Source of the DNA: CAYWMD01 sp964458575
GTDB lineage: Bacteria > Verrucomicrobiota > Verrucomicrobiia > Limisphaerales > JADLHS01
DNA: 64,000 bases
Direction: 5' to 3'
Assembly (NCBI GenBank): GCA_964458575.1
Contig: CAYWMD010000018.1
Span: forward strand, 41,183-105,182
The notes beneath the pieces are model-generated. The model searched no databases. It saw only the letters and a program-made list of their open reading frames with translations, and was not told the DNA's origin. The position numbers and the translations under genes were made by a program. Of the stretch, positions 17,343 through 26,303 are shown one piece after another. Positions within the stretch are counted from its first letter, which is position 1. The number at the start of each line of letters is the position of its first letter.

Positions 17343-18689
17343 ATGAACCGAACATTCTTCTCGCGGCGCGGCTTCCTCCGTCGCACCGCCCTGGGTGGCG
17401 CGGGCCTTCTGATCCTCAGCCACGCCCGCAGCGCGTACGCTTACGATGCCAACGCCAAACTCAACCTCGCCATCATCGGCTGCGGCGGGCGTGGACGCGA
17501 CAGCCTCAACGCCGTGGCCAAGGCGGGTGAAAGCATCGTTGCGCTTTGCGACGTGGACGAAAACGAGGCGGCCGTTGCTTTCAAGCAGTTTCCCGACGTC
17601 CGGCGATTCAAAGATTTCCGTCGCCTGTTCGACGCGATGGGCACGGAGATAGATGCCGTCATCGTCGCCACCCCGGATCATACGCATGCCGTCGCCGCCG
17701 CCGCCGCCATCCGCCGCGGCAAACATGTTTATTGTGAGAAGCCTCTCACCCGCACGGTTCATGAAGCGCGCGTGCTGCGGCATTTGGCGGACAAACACAA
17801 GGTCGTGACCCAAATGGGCAATCAAGGTTCGGCCTCCGACGGCGTGCGCCGCTCGGTGGAACTCGCCTGGAGCGGTGCGATCGGCGAAATCCGCGAAGCC
17901 CACCTGTGGTTTCCCGATGGCAACGGGCCTCACACCCGGCCGCCGGAGCGTCCGCCGGTCCCTGCATCGCTCGATTGGGATTTGTGGCTCGGCCCGGTGG
18001 AACATCGGCCGTATCATCCGAGTTACGCGCCGAAAGCCTGGCGGGGTTGGCGTGCGTTCGGCAGCGGCATCGTGGGCGATTTCGGCTGCCACACGGGCAA
18101 CATCCTTTTTCGAGCGCTCAAGCTGGAGCAACTTTGGGATCCATCGGTCGCTGGCAAGCCGCGCGTGATCCGGGTCGAAGCCCTGCCCTCCGAGCGCAAC
18201 CTTGAAGGCTATCCGCGCACGATGCAGGTGCTGGTGGATCTGCCTGCCCATGGCGAGCAGCCTTCAGTGCGGCTCACGCTCAACGCCGGCAGCCGGCCTT
18301 CACCCGATTTGATGCTCGGTTATCCACAGGGCAAATGGGGCGACCTGCTGGTCGGGAGCAAGGGTTCCATCTACTCCGACAATCCGTGGAACAACAACTT
18401 CGTCCTGCTCCCTGAAACGCAGTTCGAAGGCGTCAAGCACGGCCCGCCGCAAATCCTGCCACGCGGTCGCGATCACGTTCGCGAGTGGACCGAAGCTTGC
18501 AAAGGCAACGGCACGACGTTTTCCAGCTTCGCCATCGGCGGGCCGCTGACGGAGCTCATGCAACTCATCAATCTTTCGACGTTGTTCGAGGCGGCGCTCG
18601 ATTACGACCCGATTGGCGGACGCATCGTCAACGCGCGTGCTGCGAACGCTATGCTGCATCGCAAATACCGCAAAGGCTGGAGTCTTTGA
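17343..18689 (+). CDS. Tat-exported Gfo/Idh/MocA-family oxidoreductase
   Basis: 448 aa. Twin-arginine signal MNRTFFSRRGFLRRTALGG with an AYA-type cleavage region. Rossmann segment NLAIIGCGGRGRDS, acidic ribose-binding CDVDENEAA, the family CEKPLT motif, then GSGIVGDFGCHTGN in the C-terminal dimerisation/catalytic domain. Family members oxidise or reduce sugars with tightly bound NAD(P)(H). Tat export fits a cofactor-loaded folded enzyme acting outside the cytoplasm. Placed 21 nt after the last prepilin gene; two more family members occur at 48608 and 61881. Confidence 0.92.
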   Translation: MNRTFFSRRGFLRRTALGGAGLLILSHARSAYAYDANAKLNLAIIGCGGRGRDSLNAVAKAGESIVALCDVDENEAAVAFKQFPDVRRFKDFRRLFDAMGTEIDAVIVATPDHTHAVAAAAAIRRGKHVYCEKPLTRTVHEARVLRHLADKHKVVTQMGNQGSASDGVRRSVELAWSGAIGEIREAHLWFPDGNGPHTRPPERPPVPASLDWDLWLGPVEHRPYHPSYAPKAWRGWRAFGSGIVGDFGCHTGNILFRALKLEQLWDPSVAGKPRVIRVEALPSERNLEGYPRTMQVLVDLPAHGEQPSVRLTLNAGSRPSPDLMLGYPQGKWGDLLVGSKGSIYSDNPWNNNFVLLPETQFEGVKHGPPQILPRGRDHVREWTEACKGNGTTFSSFAIGGPLTELMQLINLSTLFEAALDYDPIGGRIVNARAANAMLHRKYRKGWSL

Positions 18690-18724
18690 AACCCTCATGC
18701 TCTTGCATCACGGGTCGTTTCCGC

Positions 18725-18874
18725 GCGACGTGGCTTGCGGGTGATTCCGCCGAGGCCTTCAACGACATCGAGCATCCCCGGCGCGTCGTGCCGCAGAAAA
18801 CCCGGGTGACTTTCGCGAACGGGATGATCATGCTGCCGCCACACTCTTTGACGATCGTGAATGTGACCCGTTGA
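18725..18874 (+). pseudogene. C-terminal remnant of an alpha-L-arabinofuranosidase-like enzyme
   Basis: Only ~50 codons remain, with no start. The frame reads GDSAEAFNDIEHPRRVVP followed by a beta strand and LPPHSLTIVNVTR before a TGA. This strongly resembles the extreme C-terminus of GH51-type arabinofuranosidases (an AFNDIE..P..VVP segment and a final PPHSLTI strand). The upstream catalytic part is absent, replaced by the Gfo/Idh gene ending at 18689. Interpreted as a deletion scar at a recombination junction. Family recognition is from memory of the motif. Confidence 0.6.
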
Positions 18875-18898
18875 GAATTTGCGGTTACCCGCGCCACT

Positions 18899-21800
18899 AT
18901 GAAGTTAGCCGCCACTTTTCTGACGCTGGCAATGTTGGCCGTCGCTTCGGCCGGTCCGACCACCACACCGCCGAACATTATTTTCATCCTCGCCGACGAT
19001 CTCGGTTACGGCGATGTCCAGTGCTACAACCCGCAGCGCGGCAAGATCGCCACGCCGAATCTCGACCGCCTCGCGCGCGAAGGGATGCGCTTTACTGACG
19101 CGCACACGGCTTCGAGCGTTTGCACGCCGACGCGCTACTCGGTGCTGACCGGGCGCTACGCCTGGCGCACGCGATTGCAATCCGGAGTGCTCGACGGTTT
19201 CTCGCCGCCGCTGATCGCGTCGAATCGGATGACGGTCGCGTCCCTGCTGAAGAGCCGCGGCTACCAAACGGCGTGCTTCGGTAAATGGCATTTGGGCATG
19301 GACTGGGCGAAGAAGGAAACCGCGACTACCAACAGATCCGCCGGTAACGACGTGGATTGGTCGCAACCGATTCGCAACGGGCCGACATCAGCTGGCTTCG
19401 ACTACTACTACGGCATCGCGGCGTCGCTGGACATGCCACCGTTTGTGTTCATTGAGAACGATCGCGTCACGGCCGTGCCGAACACGGTGAAGAAATGGGT
19501 GCGCACCGGACCGGCGGCGGAATCGTTCGAAGCCGAGAATGTTATCCCCGAACTCACCCGCCGCGCCACGAACTGGTTGACGCAGCGCGCAGCCGAACGC
19601 GCGCCGTTCTTCATTTACCTCGCCTTCAGCTCGCCGCACACGCCAGTCGTGCCGACGAAGGAGTGGCAGGGCAAGAGCGGTTTGACACCTTACGCAGATT
19701 TCGTGATGGAAACCGATGCTGCGGTCGGCGCCGTGCTCGCCGCGGTGGATCGCGCCGGGATGGGGAGCAACACGCTGATCTTTTTCTCGAGCGACAACGG
19801 CTGTTCGCCCGCTGCCGGCACGCGTGGCCTCGAACAGCTCGGGCATTTCCCGTCCGGTCCGTGGCGCGGTTACAAGGCGGACATTTGGGAAGGCGGGCAT
19901 CGCGTTCCGTTCATCGCGCGTTGGCCCGGACAGATCGCGGCGGGCGCGACGAGCGACGAAACGATTTGCCTTGGTGATTTGCTGGCCACGAGCGCGGCGA
20001 TCGTGGGCGCGACGCTGCCAGATAACGCCGGCGAGGACAGTGTCAGCATTTTGCCGGCGTTGCGCGGCGAAAAATTGTCGCAGCCGCTGCGCGAAGCGAC
20101 GGTGCATCATTCCATTCGCGGCCAATTCGCCATCCGGCAAGGCCCGTGGAAGCTCGCGTTCTGTCCCGGCTCGGGCGGTTGGGCTGCCCCGCATGACGAT
20201 GAAGCCCGCAAGCAGGCGCTCCCGGAATTGCAGCTCTACAATCTCGCGACCGACCCGGGCGAAACCAACAACCTGCAAGCGGCGGAGCCGCAGGTCGTGA
20301 AGCGGCTGACGCGATTGCTGGATCGTTTCGTCGCCGAAGGTCGTAGCACGCCCGGTGCGCGGCAAACGAACGACGTCGCCGTGGCAATTCGCACTGATGG
20401 CCCGCGGGTGCTGCCCAGCCAAGGCGGATACAACGACGGCAAGCAATGGAAACATGCGCGGGTCACGGATACCGACCCGAAGCTGCCGCGCGTGTTGTTG
20501 ATCGGAGACTCCGTCGCGAACGGTTATCACAAGGAAGTTGCCGAAGCGCTCAAAGGCGTCGCGAATCTCGACCTCTGGATGACACCGAAGAACGTTGCGA
20601 ACCCGGAGATGATTCCGCATTTGCGTTCGGTGCTGAAGCACGGGCCGTATGCCGTGATTCACTTCAACGATTGCGGCTTGCACGCGTGGCAGTCGAACGC
20701 GATTCCGGAAGGGAAATACGGCGCGTTGTTTGCGGAATTCGTCACCGCGCTGAAAGCGGACGCGGGCGGGGCGAAGTTGATTTGGGCCAGTTCCACGCCC
20801 GTCACTGCGAAGGGCAGACCCGGTGAACTCGACACGGAAATCAACGCGACGGTCGCCGAGCACAATCGCGCGGCGCGCGAAGTCATCGCCCAACAGGGCA
20901 TCGCCATCAACGATCTCTACACGCTCATGCTCGACAAATTAAACCTCGCGCGCGGCGACCGTTGGCATTGGACGCCGCCCGGCCAGGAAATTCAGGCCGG
21001 CGCTGTCGCTGCGGCCATTCGTCGCGTGCTGCCAGTGGCGGCCTCGCCGAACGTTGCCGTCGCCAACCGTCCCAACATTCTCCTCATCCTCGCCGATGAC
21101 CTGGGCTATGGTGACGTCCACGCGTTGAATCCGGAGCGCGGCAAGATTCCCACGCCGAACCTGGACCGGCTTGCCTCGCAGAGCATGGTTTTCACGGATG
21201 CGCACAGCGGTTCGTCCGTTTGCACGCCCACGCGCTACGGCGTGCTGACCGGGCGTTATGCGTGGCGGACGCGATTGCAGAAGGGGATTCTCCAGAACAC
21301 CAGTCCGCCGTTGATTGCGGCGGATCGGTTGACGTTGCCCGGCATGTTGAAGGCGAATGGCTATCGCACTGCGGGCTTTGGCAAGTGGCATCTTGGATGC
21401 GACGCGCCGCTGACGAACAATCACTTCGCGCTCGATCAGCCGTTCCACAACGGTCCGACCACGCGCGGGTTTGACTATCACTTTGGCAACGATCTGCGGT
21501 TCTTCGCCCCGTTCATGTTTGTTGAGAACGAGCGGTTCATCGGCACGCCGTTGTTTGACCGCACCGAGCCCGGAGCGAAGTTCGGCGCCGGCACGCCGCT
21601 GAAGCCGGATGATTTTTCGCACATTCTGCCGACGGTTTGCGACCGCGCCATCGCCAAGCTGAAAGAATTCGCCGTGAGCCCGCAGCCGTTCTTCATGTAC
21701 TTCGCGCCGTGCGCGCCGCACGATCCGTTCGTGCCCACCGACGCATGGAAGGGCAGGAGCGGCCTGAGCGTCTATGCCGACTATGTCATGGAAACGGACG

Positions 21801-22486
21801 CCGAGATCGGCCGCTTATTGGAAGCGTTGGAGAAATCCGGGAAAGCTGGAAACACGGTGGTGTTCCTCACGAGCGACAACGGCTGCGCGCCCTACACCGG
21901 CGTGAAGGAGATGGAGGCGAAGGGGCATTTCCCAAGCGCTGACAAACGCGGCTACAAATCTGACATCTGGGACGGCGGACATCACATCCCATTCATGGCT
22001 CGGTGGCCGGGAAAAATCCGCCCAGGCACGACCAACGCGCAGACCATTTGCCTCACCGATTTCATGGCGACGTGCGCGGAGGTCGTCGGCGCGAAACTGC
22101 CGGACAACGCGGGTGAAGACAGCGTCAGCTTGCTGCCGTCTCTGCTCGGGAAACCGCAGCCGCCGAAACACGACGCGGTGGTGCATCATTCGCTTGACGG
22201 CAATTTCGCCATCCGCGAGGGAAAGTGGAAACTCATTTTCTGCTCTGGTTCGGGCGGCTGGAGTCAGCCCAAGAGCAACAGCAAAGCGGGCAAGGAACTG
22301 CCGCCCATCCAGCTTTATGATGTGGTTGCTGATCCCGGTGAGCAGAAGAATCTTCAAGCCGAGAAGCCGGAAGTGGTGAAGCGGCTTATTGCGCTGATGG
22401 AGAAATTCATCGCCAACGGCCGCAGCACGCCGGGCACGAAGCAGGCAAACGATGTCGAAGTCGCCTTTCGAAAGAGCGTGGAATGA
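18899..22486 (+). CDS. Sulfatase-SGNH hydrolase-sulfatase fusion
   Basis: 1195 aa with a signal peptide (MKLAATFLTLAMLAVASAG). Residues ~25-500 are an arylsulfatase: IIFILADDLGYGD metal site and SSVCTPTRYSVLTGR with formylglycine Cys75. Residues ~530-710 are an SGNH hydrolase (VLLIGDSVANGYH, Ser538; HWTPPG near the end). Residues ~722-1195 are a second sulfatase (NILLILADDLGYGD, SSVCTPTRYGVLTGR, Cys775), close in sequence to the first. All three active sites look intact. The two sulfatases would need a formylglycine-generating enzyme encoded elsewhere. Predicted to remove sulfate and acyl groups from one polysaccharide. Its stop overlaps the next start (ATGA). Confidence 0.93.
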   Translation: MKLAATFLTLAMLAVASAGPTTTPPNIIFILADDLGYGDVQCYNPQRGKIATPNLDRLAREGMRFTDAHTASSVCTPTRYSVLTGRYAWRTRLQSGVLDGFSPPLIASNRMTVASLLKSRGYQTACFGKWHLGMDWAKKETATTNRSAGNDVDWSQPIRNGPTSAGFDYYYGIAASLDMPPFVFIENDRVTAVPNTVKKWVRTGPAAESFEAENVIPELTRRATNWLTQRAAERAPFFIYLAFSSPHTPVVPTKEWQGKSGLTPYADFVMETDAAVGAVLAAVDRAGMGSNTLIFFSSDNGCSPAAGTRGLEQLGHFPSGPWRGYKADIWEGGHRVPFIARWPGQIAAGATSDETICLGDLLATSAAIVGATLPDNAGEDSVSILPALRGEKLSQPLREATVHHSIRGQFAIRQGPWKLAFCPGSGGWAAPHDDEARKQALPELQLYNLATDPGETNNLQAAEPQVVKRLTRLLDRFVAEGRSTPGARQTNDVAVAIRTDGPRVLPSQGGYNDGKQWKHARVTDTDPKLPRVLLIGDSVANGYHKEVAEALKGVANLDLWMTPKNVANPEMIPHLRSVLKHGPYAVIHFNDCGLHAWQSNAIPEGKYGALFAEFVTALKADAGGAKLIWASSTPVTAKGRPGELDTEINATVAEHNRAAREVIAQQGIAINDLYTLMLDKLNLARGDRWHWTPPGQEIQAGAVAAAIRRVLPVAASPNVAVANRPNILLILADDLGYGDVHALNPERGKIPTPNLDRLASQSMVFTDAHSGSSVCTPTRYGVLTGRYAWRTRLQKGILQNTSPPLIAADRLTLPGMLKANGYRTAGFGKWHLGCDAPLTNNHFALDQPFHNGPTTRGFDYHFGNDLRFFAPFMFVENERFIGTPLFDRTEPGAKFGAGTPLKPDDFSHILPTVCDRAIAKLKEFAVSPQPFFMYFAPCAPHDPFVPTDAWKGRSGLSVYADYVMETDAEIGRLLEALEKSGKAGNTVVFLTSDNGCAPYTGVKEMEAKGHFPSADKRGYKSDIWDGGHHIPFMARWPGKIRPGTTNAQTICLTDFMATCAEVVGAKLPDNAGEDSVSLLPSLLGKPQPPKHDAVVHHSLDGNFAIREGKWKLIFCSGSGGWSQPKSNSKAGKELPPIQLYDVVADPGEQKNLQAEKPEVVKRLIALMEKFIANGRSTPGTKQANDVEVAFRKSVE

Positions 22487-23925
22487 AAAGAACCTCACCA
22501 ACACTCCATCGTCGTGTTTTCATTGCTCAAACCGGTGTGGCCCTGGCGGGCGCAACACTGCTGCCCGAGTTGAAGACGTTTGCCGTGGACAATGCGGAAC
22601 CTCACCAAGCGACCGGGTTGCGCATAGGCGAAGTCACCGACACCAGCGCGATCATCTGGACTCGGCTGACCGCGAAGGCCGCGCGGCGTGCCGCCAGTTC
22701 GGACGCCAGCGCGAGCGAGGCGTCGCCGGATCAATTGGAAGGCGCGTGTCCCGGAGCGCCGGGGCGTGTGCGCTTGCGTTACGGAATTCGCGATGACCTG
22801 CGCGACGCGACGACCACCGATTGGGCGGACGTTTCCGCGAGCGAGGATTTCACTCATCATTTCGCGCTTTCGGGGCTGAAGCCGGCGACGGCTTATTTCT
22901 TCGCCAGCGAAAGCGTTGGTGCGGACGGCAAGGCGCACGGTGCGTTGCGTGGACAGTTTCGCACGGCGCCGAGTGCCACGGCGCCGACGGAGCTGACGTT
23001 TTGCGTGATGACCTGCCAGGGTTATCCCGACCGCGGTCATCCGGATGGGCACGCGATTTACCCCGCGATGCTGGCGTTGAAGCCGGGCTTTGCCTGTCTC
23101 ACGGGCGATCTCGTTTACTACGACAACGACGCGCCCAAGGCGACTTCGCCTGCGCTCGCGCGGTATCACTGGCAGCGGATGTTCAGTCTGCCGCGCTTGT
23201 TCGAGTTCAACCGGCAGGTGGCGACTTACTGGCTGAAGGACGATCACGACACGCTCAACAACGATTCTTGGCCCGGCGCTGAGATGGGCACGTTCACGTT
23301 CGCCGAAGGCCAGAAAATTTTCCGCCAACAAGCACCGATGCTCGCCGGCCCGAGCTATCGCACATTCCGCTGGGGCCGCGATCTGCAAATCTGGCTGACC
23401 GATGGCCGCGATTTCCGTTCGCCGAATAACGCGCCGGATGGTCCGGACAAAACGATCTGGGGCGCGGAACAGAAGGCGTGGTTCTTTCGCACGGTCAAGG
23501 AAAGCCGCGCGACCTGGAAAATTCTCATCAGCCCGACGCCGCTCGTCGGACCGGATCGCGGCAAGAAAAACGACAATCATTCCAACGCCGGCTTCCAACA
23601 CGAGGGCGACGAAATCCGCGGGTGGCTGAAGGCGAACGTGCCGGAAAACTTCTTCGTCATCTGCGGCGACCGGCATTGGCAATATCACTCCGTGCATCCG
23701 CAAACCGGCTTGCACGAATTCAGTGTCGGCGCCGCGAGCGACGAGCATGCGGGCGGTTCGCCCGGCGAGGACGCGAAGTATCATCGCTTTCATCGCGTCA
23801 AAGGCGGCTTCCTCGCCGTCCGTATCACGCCTGCCGGCGAGCAAAGCAGCGTTCGTTTCGAGCATCACGATGTGAATGGCCGGGAGGTTTACCACTGGAG
23901 CGCCGAGCGGAGGCTTTCGCAATGA
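22483..23925 (+). CDS. PhoD-like alkaline phosphatase/metallophosphoesterase
   Basis: 480 aa. N-terminus HRRVFIAQTGVALAGATLL is Tat-like. An N-terminal fibronectin-like PhoD domain (ATGLRIGEVTDTSAIIWTR, GLKPATAYFF) is followed by a metallophosphatase core with CLTGDLVYYDND, LKDDHDTLNNDSWPG and CGDRHWQYHS metal-ligand motifs. The family hydrolyses phosphodi- or monoesters using Fe/Ca. Here it overlaps the sulfatase fusion by 4 nt (ATGA), implying translational coupling and a role in the same polysaccharide pathway, perhaps removing phosphate substituents. Exact substrate unknown. Confidence 0.87.
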   Translation: MKRTSPTLHRRVFIAQTGVALAGATLLPELKTFAVDNAEPHQATGLRIGEVTDTSAIIWTRLTAKAARRAASSDASASEASPDQLEGACPGAPGRVRLRYGIRDDLRDATTTDWADVSASEDFTHHFALSGLKPATAYFFASESVGADGKAHGALRGQFRTAPSATAPTELTFCVMTCQGYPDRGHPDGHAIYPAMLALKPGFACLTGDLVYYDNDAPKATSPALARYHWQRMFSLPRLFEFNRQVATYWLKDDHDTLNNDSWPGAEMGTFTFAEGQKIFRQQAPMLAGPSYRTFRWGRDLQIWLTDGRDFRSPNNAPDGPDKTIWGAEQKAWFFRTVKESRATWKILISPTPLVGPDRGKKNDNHSNAGFQHEGDEIRGWLKANVPENFFVICGDRHWQYHSVHPQTGLHEFSVGAASDEHAGGSPGEDAKYHRFHRVKGGFLAVRITPAGEQSSVRFEHHDVNGREVYHWSAERRLSQ

Positions 23926-23965
23926 AGTCCCGCCGCTGGCCATTGGCTTTGATTGATGCCGAGTG

Positions 23966-26011
23966 ATGAATAAACGGATTAAATTCCTTGGCGCATTGTT
24001 CGGTGGCGTATGTTTACTCTCCGCGAGCGCGGCCACGGACGCGCCGTCACCGGATCAATCGCCCTCAATTGTCCCCCTGAGTTCATTGAACCTCGGCGAA
24101 ATGCAACAGAGCTGGGGCGGGCCGCAGGCGAATAAATCCGTGGGCGGTCGCCAGTTGATCATCAGCGGCGAGCGGTTTACCAACGGCGTGGGCACGCACG
24201 CGCGCAGCACGCTCTGGGTTGATCTTCTAGGCGGCGCGCAGCGTTTTCGTGCGGCGGTGGGAATTGACGACGAAGTCGTCACGCCGATTGTGCAGCGCGA
24301 ACTGCGGAGCGCGTTTGAGAAGGGTTACGGCGAGCATCACCTCGTGAATGGCCGCGTGGTCTTCCAGGTGTTGGGCGACGGAAAGCGGCTTTGGAAAAGC
24401 AAACTGCTGCAGACCGGCATGCCCGCGGAGAAGCTGGACTTGGATGTGACTGGCGTGCAGACGCTGGTGCTGGTCGTGAGCAGCCTGGGCGACGCGGTGA
24501 ATTACGATCACGCCGATTGGGCGGACGCGCATTTCGTCGTCAACGGCGCGAAGCCACGCGCGATTCCTCCGCCGCGTGAAGCGACTTATCTTCTGACGCC
24601 GCCCGCTGCTGCAAAACCGCGCATCAATGGCGCCAAGGTTTTCGGCGTGCGACCAAGCTCGCCGTTCCTGTTCACGATCCCAGCCACGGGCGAGCGACCG
24701 ATGCGGTTCAGTGCGGATAAACTTCCGCGTGGCTTGCGACTCGACACCGCCACCGGCCGGATCACCGGCAGTCTCGCGCGGCGTGGGGAATGGCGCGTGC
24801 AGTTGCGCGCCGCCAACGCGCACGGTGAAGCGCGGCGCGATTTCAAAATCGTATGCGGCGACACGCTGGCGCTCACACCGCCGATGGGCTGGAATTCGTG
24901 GAACGTTTTCGTGCGCAACCCGGACGACGCCAAGGTGCGCGCGGCGGCCGATGCGATGGTGAGCAGCGGGTTGATCAATCACGGCTGGACCTACATCAAC
25001 ATTGATGATTGCTGGCAACGGCAGCACAGCTCCAAAGATCCACTCGTGGCGGGTGTTGGTCGCGATGCGAATGGCAACGTGTTGCCGAACGCGCGATTTC
25101 CCGACATGAAGGCGCTGTGCGATTACATTCACAGTCGCGGACTGAAAGCGGGAATTTATTCCTCGCCCGGGATTTACACGTGCCAGGGTTACACCGGCAG
25201 TTTTCAGCACGAGCAACTGGACGCGCAACGCTACGCGGATTGGGGCTTTGATTATTTGAAATACGACTGGTGTTACACGACGCACATCATTCCGAACGTG
25301 AGTTTGCACGAACAGCGCATCCCATGGCAGACGATGGCGCGGGCGCTCGCCGCAACGAAACGCGACCTCGTGTTCAGCTTGAGCGAGACGCTCGAAGTGT
25401 GGCCGTGGGCGAAGGAAACAGGCGCGAATTGCTGGCGCACGACCGGCGACATCACCGACACGTGGGCGAGCGTGGATGACATCGGCTTCACGCAAAATGG
25501 TCGGGAGAACGTCGCCGGTCCGGGCCATTGGAACGATTGCGATATGTTCGTGGTTGGCATGCTCGGCGGCGGTCGGCTGCATCCCACGCGGCTGACGGCG
25601 AACGAACAATACACCCACATCAGCCTCTGGTGTTTGCTGGCGTCGCCGCTGTTGATCGGGTGCGACATGACACAACTCGACGACTTCACGCTCAATCTGC
25701 TGACCAACGATGAAGTGTTGGAAGTAAATCAAGATCCGCTCGGCCGCCAAGCGCATCGGATTTCCAAGGACGAAAATGTGGAAGTCTGGGGCAAGGACAT
25801 GGAGGACGGCAGCAAGGCGATGGGGTTGTTCAATCGCGGTGAATTTGAAAGCCCGGTAGCGGTGAGCTGGAGCGAGCTGGGAATCGGGGACAAAGCGCGT
25901 GTGCGCGACCTTTGGCGGCAAACTGACCTTGGTGAATTCACGATAGGTTTCAGCGCCACAGTTCCGCGGCACGGTGTAGTGTTGATCCGAGTTGCGCCGG
26001 TTCGCCGATAA
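23966..26011 (+). CDS. GH27 alpha-galactosidase with N-terminal NPCBM domain
   Basis: 681 aa from ATG 23966 (GTG 23963 is also in frame). Signal peptide to ~residue 27. NPCBM-like domain ~35-190 (ISGERFTNGVGTHARS). A short Ig-like linker is followed by the GH27 barrel: TPPMGWNSWNVF, NIDDCWQ, nucleophile D434 in YLKYDWC, acid/base D498 in GDITDTW, and GPGHWNDCDM. All catalytic residues are present. Releases alpha-galactose from oligo- or polysaccharides. Lies 40 nt after the phosphatase gene in the same run. Confidence 0.92.
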   Translation: MNKRIKFLGALFGGVCLLSASAATDAPSPDQSPSIVPLSSLNLGEMQQSWGGPQANKSVGGRQLIISGERFTNGVGTHARSTLWVDLLGGAQRFRAAVGIDDEVVTPIVQRELRSAFEKGYGEHHLVNGRVVFQVLGDGKRLWKSKLLQTGMPAEKLDLDVTGVQTLVLVVSSLGDAVNYDHADWADAHFVVNGAKPRAIPPPREATYLLTPPAAAKPRINGAKVFGVRPSSPFLFTIPATGERPMRFSADKLPRGLRLDTATGRITGSLARRGEWRVQLRAANAHGEARRDFKIVCGDTLALTPPMGWNSWNVFVRNPDDAKVRAAADAMVSSGLINHGWTYINIDDCWQRQHSSKDPLVAGVGRDANGNVLPNARFPDMKALCDYIHSRGLKAGIYSSPGIYTCQGYTGSFQHEQLDAQRYADWGFDYLKYDWCYTTHIIPNVSLHEQRIPWQTMARALAATKRDLVFSLSETLEVWPWAKETGANCWRTTGDITDTWASVDDIGFTQNGRENVAGPGHWNDCDMFVVGMLGGGRLHPTRLTANEQYTHISLWCLLASPLLIGCDMTQLDDFTLNLLTNDEVLEVNQDPLGRQAHRISKDENVEVWGKDMEDGSKAMGLFNRGEFESPVAVSWSELGIGDKARVRDLWRQTDLGEFTIGFSATVPRHGVVLIRVAPVRR

Positions 26012-26098
26012 TTTAGTGCGAAGAATCCAGAGACCTCCTATGCAAACCGATCTCACGCGGTGCAAGTTAAAGTGTAGCCGTGTGGCGAATGGGGATGA

Positions 26099-26257
26099 TT
26101 CTCCCTCACCCCGGCCCTCTCCCGCTGGGAGAGGGGGAATCTTTCGCCGCCTCCTTCAAGGACCGGCAGCTGGAATCGCCGGACAACCTGGCGTCCAACC
26201 GGAGTTGACCAAACCTTGTTCCCTCTCCCAGCGGGAGAGGGCCAGGGTGAGGGAGAA
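26099..26257. repeat. 159-bp MITE/REP-like element with 37-bp inverted ends
   Basis: The left end (26099-26135) starts TTCTCCCTCACCCCGGCC. The right end (26221-26257) is its reverse complement with one mismatch over 37 bp. Each end itself holds CTCTCCCGCTGGGAGAG, a hairpin. No coding content inside. The CCCTCACCC-GGCCCTCTCCC type is widespread in GC-rich bacterial intergenic regions. It lies between the GH27 and SGNH genes; a related partial copy is at 29263. Confidence 0.85.
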
Positions 26258-26303
26258 CGCGCTGGCAGAGAAAAACTGCGGCTACAGAATTTGTGAAACC
26301 GTT

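Noticed and set aside
23966..26065. Long minus-strand open frames, such as 24227-26065, opposite the GH27 gene
   Set aside because: Arg/His/Val-rich shadows of a strongly coding + frame with intact catalytic motifs; typical of high-GC genes.
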